Below are positions 58,906 through 64,000 of a stretch of DNA of 64,000 bases, piece after piece; the first letter of the stretch is position 1; each line of letters opens with the position of its first letter. Under the pieces are notes generated by a model. It was not told the DNA's origin, did not search any database, and worked only from the letters and a program-made list of their open reading frames with translations. Source of the DNA: Petrosia ficiformis (Eukaryota; Porifera; Demospongiae; Haplosclerida; Petrosiidae); contig OX345645.1 in NCBI GenBank assembly GCA_947044365.1, positions 5,527,741 through 5,591,740 of the forward strand. Reading direction: 5' to 3'. Both the position numbers and the translations under genes were made by a program.

Positions 58906-61900
58906 TTTTTAATAATTGTGTGATGTCACTATTCTCTAGCATTAATATAATTATACACGTATCTAGCTTTGTTAAATGTACATGTACATCTAAATTCTAT
59001 ACATGTACAGACAGTTGTACATGTATATCTATTACATGTGCATACATAATACATATACACTGATATATTATACCTGTTCATATATTGTATTTCATTCATT
59101 CTACTACAGGTGATGTTTTTTTGTCAAGATAAATGTGACTCGATCCGCCCTCATTTAGCTCCGTAAAATCTCAAATTTATAGTTGTTATAATGTATTTGG
59201 ATTGGTCTATAAAATGCTTCTGGAGTTAGTTAACAATGTCCTTGTTAGTCTCAAATTAATCTCACCCTGAACTAGAATTATAATTATATAGCTGTGGTGC
59301 TCGTTTTACAGGTTAGTCTGAAATTTTATAGTTTTAGTTAGTTATGTCCTTGTTAAGTTTCCAAAGTATTTCTTGTTGAACATGCTGTGTTTGTGGTAAT
59401 TGTAATCATCAGAATAGAGAACAGAGCATTTGAGAGAGACAGATAGATAGAAAAAGATGGAGAGCAGAGCATAAGATACATAGATGGAGAAAAAGACAAA
59501 TTATTTGGGTAGATATATGACTTCTGAACTTCCATTTGTATAATTATAGTGGATACACTATAATCATGTTTGATAAGTACAGTATTAACCTGGCTATTGA
59601 GTTAATGAAGACAGGCTGTAATGTAGCATTATCATTACTGTTATGCAATTGTCAATTTCTATCGAATTTAGTAAAGGTGATTTGTAATTAATTACTAATC
59701 TGTCATTTTGTACATGAAGTTAATAACATTTTGTGACAATAAAGAGCCATCATTAAAATATACGAGCACACGTGTCAATTTGCAAGTACATGTACATGTG
59801 TACTTATGATCCTAGTAGACTCCTCAATATCATTATCAATTTACAAGTACACGTGTACATGTACTTATGATCCTAGTAGATTCCTCAATAGCATTATTAA
59901 TTCACAAGTATACACATAAATTTCAATGTAGTTTGTCATACAGGTTGTTGTGGCTACATACATGATGTTACTATTACAATATGTGCACAAGATGTATACT
60001 AGAATAAATTAAATTATGTCTTTGCAGGTTTCCAAACCCTTTTGTTGGCCAACACTGCCAGATACAATCACTTTAAATGATAAATTAAGTAAATACTTGG
60101 ATGGTATGAAACATGAGTAGACAGCACCCTAAAATTATACTGCTTCATATAATTGATTTATAATAATTATTAGTACAAAGTAGCTATGGCATACACATGT
60201 ATGTACATGTATGTACATGTACATACATACATGTATGTACATGTATGTACATGTATGTGTGAATCCATAACAATCTGAATAACTGACTAATTGTTAAATC
60301 CTTGCAACTGTACTAACTAATACAAATAGTAGTTTTGTTTTTGCTGTGTGTAGTCTACTGAACTCAAATACAAGACTATTATGATTTCAATTATACATAC
60401 ACTTTCTCCTCTGAATCTTTAGTTTAGCTATACACAGTTACTGGCTCATTAGAGTTACTTGTACTAATATAGTTGGTGGCTAGTTAGTTTTCTGTCGTGG
60501 TATAAATGTTTCTTTTAGCTGAAAGAAAGCACCAACAAACTCTCATCAATCTAAAAACATCCAACTACTTCTACTGGAAATCAATGATAGGACTCTGGAA
60601 TAGGTTACTGCTATATACATATATAACACAAATATGGTATCCTGCAAAAATGCAAACACATAATTACTTTATTCTAGTGTACCTTTCAATACTTGGTGCA
60701 CATTATGTCAAAATAATATCGTCCATGCACCCACAACATCTATGACAATTGACAAACTAAATTTAATGTTATTTTATAACTGAATTCACTAACCAATAAA
60801 AATTACTGGTTATTTAACGATTTCATATTTTTATGATATGTGGATGTATATTTGTATGTATCTATGTATGTAATCTGATATAAACTAATTTAGACTTTAA
60901 TGTAAGGATCACTAGTCTTATAATAAATTACTTATTATTAAATATATAACCTTGAAAACTATTGAATAGTATATACAGACACTACATTGTACTATCATGA
61001 TATATTGACTATCGTGATAGTATTACAGTAAAATGTCATAATAGTGATAGTAGCACTATCATCTAGCCCTAGTGTACATAAAATGTCATAAATATATATG
61101 ATGTATATATATGTACATGTATGTACATGTATGTTAGATTCTATTCTACTAGCAGCTCGTATTCTGGAGGTATACTGATTGTACTAGAGAGGTAGAATGA
61201 TAAAAGAAAAGACAATACAGATGATGATGAAGACTCTTTTCTGATACAGGCGTTGGAACAAAGAGCAAGTATTTCAGTTTTGTATTACAACTGCTTGTAG
61301 TTGTAATCTAACTTGATTCTGAAAGGTCTAATAGTACCTCTGATATTAGTAGCACCTCTTGAGATACTGAAGATACTAGACATGATATTCATAATATAAC
61401 ATACATTATGTGTCATTCTGTACAATGTAACGATTAGGACTGGGATAGTTGATCAATTGATATTGAAAATTCTTTTGACTATATGGATTGCCAAAGACAT
61501 TCTTTTCAAGCATGCTACAGCAAATAATGTACAATATGGGATTTGACAGGAAGCCTTTTTGATGGTCAAATGGGAGGCGGTTTCTGTACTAATTGACTTA
61601 AATGGCCAAATTATTTCCACTGATTTTAATCAATTATCAATAGATTTAAAATTAGTGATAATTAATGAAGGAATCTCGGTGTAATCCCAGCCCTGGTAAT
61701 AATGTGTTGTATTGTGAATTTGGGATACACCACGCTGATGAGACCCAATAGGTCGAAACAATCTGATCAGATTGTCCATGGTTTGCCCATCACAAATACA
61801 AAGTCAAGTCCACTCACTACCTACAACTGAAGATACAGATACTAGTAACTTCAAAACTAGTAGAATATGTAAGTAGAATTATTCATAATATAATCTAGTA

Positions 61901-62261
61901 TAATGACTAGTTGAATTACTCATATTCTATTTACACTCATATGTACATACGCACATAGTCGCATACATACATACACACATAGTCGTGTGTGTACATAAAT
62001 ACAGTCATACACACATAGTCGCATATACATATACTCGCTTACATACATACATACCTACATACCTACATACATACCAGGGCATAAACAAAGGTGGTAACAT
62101 TCCAAGGTTCGTTATAATTCCTTACCTTCGAAGGTAGAATTCATTCTACAAAGGTTCGCAATTAGCACATGGTTAATTATTTGCTGCAATAATTATTTAT
62201 AACTCTTGATTAATTATTACATTTGTCACGTGGAGATTGATAATGGCTGAGAGAGAAGAGA
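58906..62261. repeat. Repeat-rich gene-poor stretch
   Basis: TACATGTA tracts lie at 58975-59045, 60195-60255 and 61105-61135. Duplicated ~65-bp blocks occur at 59765-59835 and 59835-59905 (CAAGTACA....CTTATGATCCTAGTAGA). An inverted copy of the 11.3-kb repeat lies at 59925-60310 with a partial direct copy at 60660-60800. A piece inverted relative to 11868-11960 lies at 61700-61785. An ATAC/CACATAGTCGCATA microsatellite lies at 61935-62075. No gene is seen. Confidence 0.6.
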
Positions 62262-62675
62262 CTATGGATGAGTGTGGACTTTCAAAACCAGAATGTACTT
62301 AAATGAATTAAGAGGTCTCCCATTAGATAAACACTTGTATAGGTACAAAGTTAACACACTCATAGTGTTACACCTTCGTGAACCTTCTTGTTCTAGTTGA
62401 AACAAACCTTCGAAGGTGAATTTTTCCGATACATCTCTGACCTGTGCTCCAAGTTGATGCAACTCTCTGACTACAGAGATCTTATAATCTAAGGAATAGG
62501 TTCTGTAATGGCCACGTATCTTCTTAGCAGGTGGCGTGTGTGCATTTTCTTCTTCATAGTTTACTGAAGTATTAGTTACTGCTACACTGGCGCCGGTCAC
62601 TGTAGAAGCTATAGACTTCTTAGGATGACCTACAGGCCTTTTCTTAACAGAGGTACAAGGTTTGAAGCTTCGCAA
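62262..62675 (-). pseudogene. pogo/CENP-B-like helix-turn-helix transposase N-terminus fragment
   Basis: The frame begins MRSFKPCTSVKKRPVGHPKK (an AT-hook-like RPVGHPKK), then a linker and KKIRGHYRTYSLDYKISVVR, ELHQLGAQVRDVSEKF. The 'YR.YSLD.K..VV.EL..LG....V..K' pattern is the psq/pogo-type HTH that starts many pogo-family transposases. The rest of the helix and the DDE domain are absent: the frame runs into unrelated sequence after SEKFTFEG. Phrases like ACCTTCGAAGGT at 62128-62140 and CAAACCTTCGAAGGTGAA near 62403-62420 may mark element ends. A remnant. Confidence 0.5.
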
Positions 62676-63259
62676 AAAGTCTACGAATATAAATTTGTAT
62701 ATACAGTAATATAATATTTTACTTGGCCATTCAGCTCTCTTTTATTGACTGATCTTCCATTGCTCTTCTCTTACAGGTGTGAACACGAAATTAGAGGTAT
62801 ATACCGAAATTAGAGTTAAATTATAAAATTTTTATTTCGGCGAATATTTAGAGTTAAATCTGGCAGATATCTTAAAATAATTATTTATTTTCAAAATTGG
62901 AGTAACAAATTTTTAGAATATCTACGGTAAGACATGTATAAAATGTAGGTAAGGATTTTGACAATACAGGATTGTTCAAACTTCAAATGTAATTAGTATT
63001 TTCACCTACATGTACATGTACATGTGTACATGTATTTGATAATAATTATGAGTAACACGGGAATAGTGTTTAAATACATTAAATATACAGGTACATGTAC
63101 AGTATCCATAGTAAATACAAGCTAAACAGTAACCATGGTAACATACTCTAAATACATGTAGCTCTTATCAATGTATAATGGTCTTATATACATGTACATG
63201 TAGTCAATATTATAATGTACTATTATCATAACTGTTAATAATATATTTCATTATTCTAG
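62676..63259. other. Intron or intergenic sequence before the myotubularin exons
   Basis: AT-rich, with TACATGTA tracts at 63006-63032 and 63090-63200. No exon recognised. Confidence 0.5.
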
Positions 63260-63893
63260 TCTTCCTCCATACATTGTTGTTCCATATAACATCAGTGATG
63301 ATACTTTAGAATATGCTGCTAGTCTTCACAAAGATAATAGATTACCTGTGAGTTAATATGAAACTGCATAATATATAAGTGAATGACTCTGCAGGCTATT
63401 TCTATCATTGCTTTTCATCTACATGTACATGTACATTTATATTATATTTACATGTACATGTAGTCATATATACATTGTGTGTGTTTGTGTCTCATGTGAC
63501 TATGTATTGTATATGTAGTTAAAAAAGTGACGTCATTCCGGTGGGTGGGGGGGGTGGGGCTCAGTTGATTAAGAGGGAAGGGACATAATAAAAATGTGCA
63601 CTCTAACTCTACAGACCAGCAGCAAGAAACCCACTTGTAGCTTACGTAGAGACCAGAACTATAATTTTATTCATTAAGTTCTACAAGATCCTTTAAAAGG
63701 AAAGAGAGGAGATAATCAATAATATTGTATTTCAAGCATTAGTAAATAAGCCATGACTACTGAATGATGACAGCACATACATGTACATGTATATATATTT
63801 GTAGGTATGGTGTTGGAGTCATCCACACTCTGGTGTATCATTAACTAGAGCATCATTACCTGATGAAGATAGATTAGAAGCACCTGATCCAAG
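63260..63893 (+). CDS. Myotubularin-family gene, two internal exons (partial, continues right)
   Basis: Exon 63260-63347 (acceptor TTATTCTAG, donor GTGAGT) encodes LPPYIVVPYNISDDTLEYAA SLHKDNRLP as adjoining parts. Exon 63805-63893 (acceptor TTTGTAG, donor GTATGA) continues VWCWSHPHSGVSLTRASLPD. Phases agree across the 457-nt intron. The sequence 'YP..iVVPy.iSD..L...a..h...RlPvw.W.HP....l.R.s.P' is the conserved myotubularin region between the PH-GRAM and catalytic parts. Myotubularins dephosphorylate PI3P and PI(3,5)P2 on endosomes; several members are inactive adaptors. The catalytic CX5R motif would lie right of the window, so activity cannot be judged. The intron contains a MITE. The orphan 3' exon at 39.8 kb is the same strand and family. 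Confidence 0.75.
63495..63775 (+). mobile_element. MITE family copy 5, inside a myotubularin intron
   Basis: Contains GTGACGTCATTCCGG with a G-rich run, GGGCTCAGTTGATTAA, CTCTACAGACCAGCAG, AAGTTCTACAAGATCCTTTA and GACTACTGAATGATGACAGC, all family landmarks shared with 28003-28394. The terminal repeats are degraded. Confidence 0.6.
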
Positions 63894-64000
63894 GTATGAA
63901 TTATAATAAAACACACCTTTATTAATTCATATTTGTGACTGTGAAAGGAGACCTTGAGATAATATATATATACATGTAGTTTACAGACCTTCATTTACAA

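Overview
The window looks like animal nuclear DNA, most likely from a demosponge of the Amphimedon type. It is AT-rich, genes are split by mostly short introns with GT..AG ends, and there is a tandem family of NACHT/NLR receptor genes with Death-fold and CARD-like exons. Eukaryotic transposons, foldback elements and simple repeats are dense. The organism call is inference from gene content; I ran no database search.

Layout. 1-7 kb: fragments of a plus-strand gene, a decayed gag-like retroelement, a foldback element and microsatellites. 7.8-10.4 kb: a three-exon P-loop NTPase gene resembling Crinkler/CR effectors, interrupted by one in-frame TAA. 10.4-15.5 kb: dispersed repeats, a long ATAC microsatellite with two hairpins, and one MITE. 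16.2-19.6 kb: a decayed ISL2EU/IS4EU-like DNA transposon with a YqaJ/SWIM gene facing its DDE transposase. 22.5-27.6 kb: a cysteine-rich exon resembling the P2X7 C-terminal domain, converging on the first NLR locus. 28-44 kb: repeat-rich DNA with RT/RNase H remnants, a ~185-bp satellite, three truncated tyrosine-recombinase (Crypton-like) elements, an orphan myotubularin 3' exon, two minisatellites and a LINE. 44-48 kb: Tc1-like remnants and a SAM-domain gene with a 44-nt intron. 48.2-56.0 kb: an NLR fragment, then an NLR locus with no lesions seen. 56-64 kb: repeats, a pogo-like helix-turn-helix fragment, and two myotubularin exons running off the right edge.

The most interesting system is the NLR pair at 22.9-27.6 kb and 51.2-56.0 kb (both minus strand). 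Each begins with a separate leader exon of about 90 codons. It ends in a hydrophobic stretch followed by a textbook 2A ribosome-skipping motif (DVESNPGP), with the splice donor two codons later. Then come a Death-fold exon, a CARD-like exon and a NACHT plus leucine-rich exon. All three introns are phase 1, so the Death and CARD exons can be skipped without breaking frame. If the 2A works, one mRNA gives a small membrane-anchored or signal-like peptide plus an NLR starting with proline; where skipping fails, the fused form could be routed to the secretory pathway. The copy at 51-56 kb has no lesion I could see. The 23-27 kb copy keeps the leader, Death, CARD and nucleotide-binding parts but carries frameshifts and a stop codon downstream. 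A third locus (48-50 kb) is a deleted and internally duplicated remnant.
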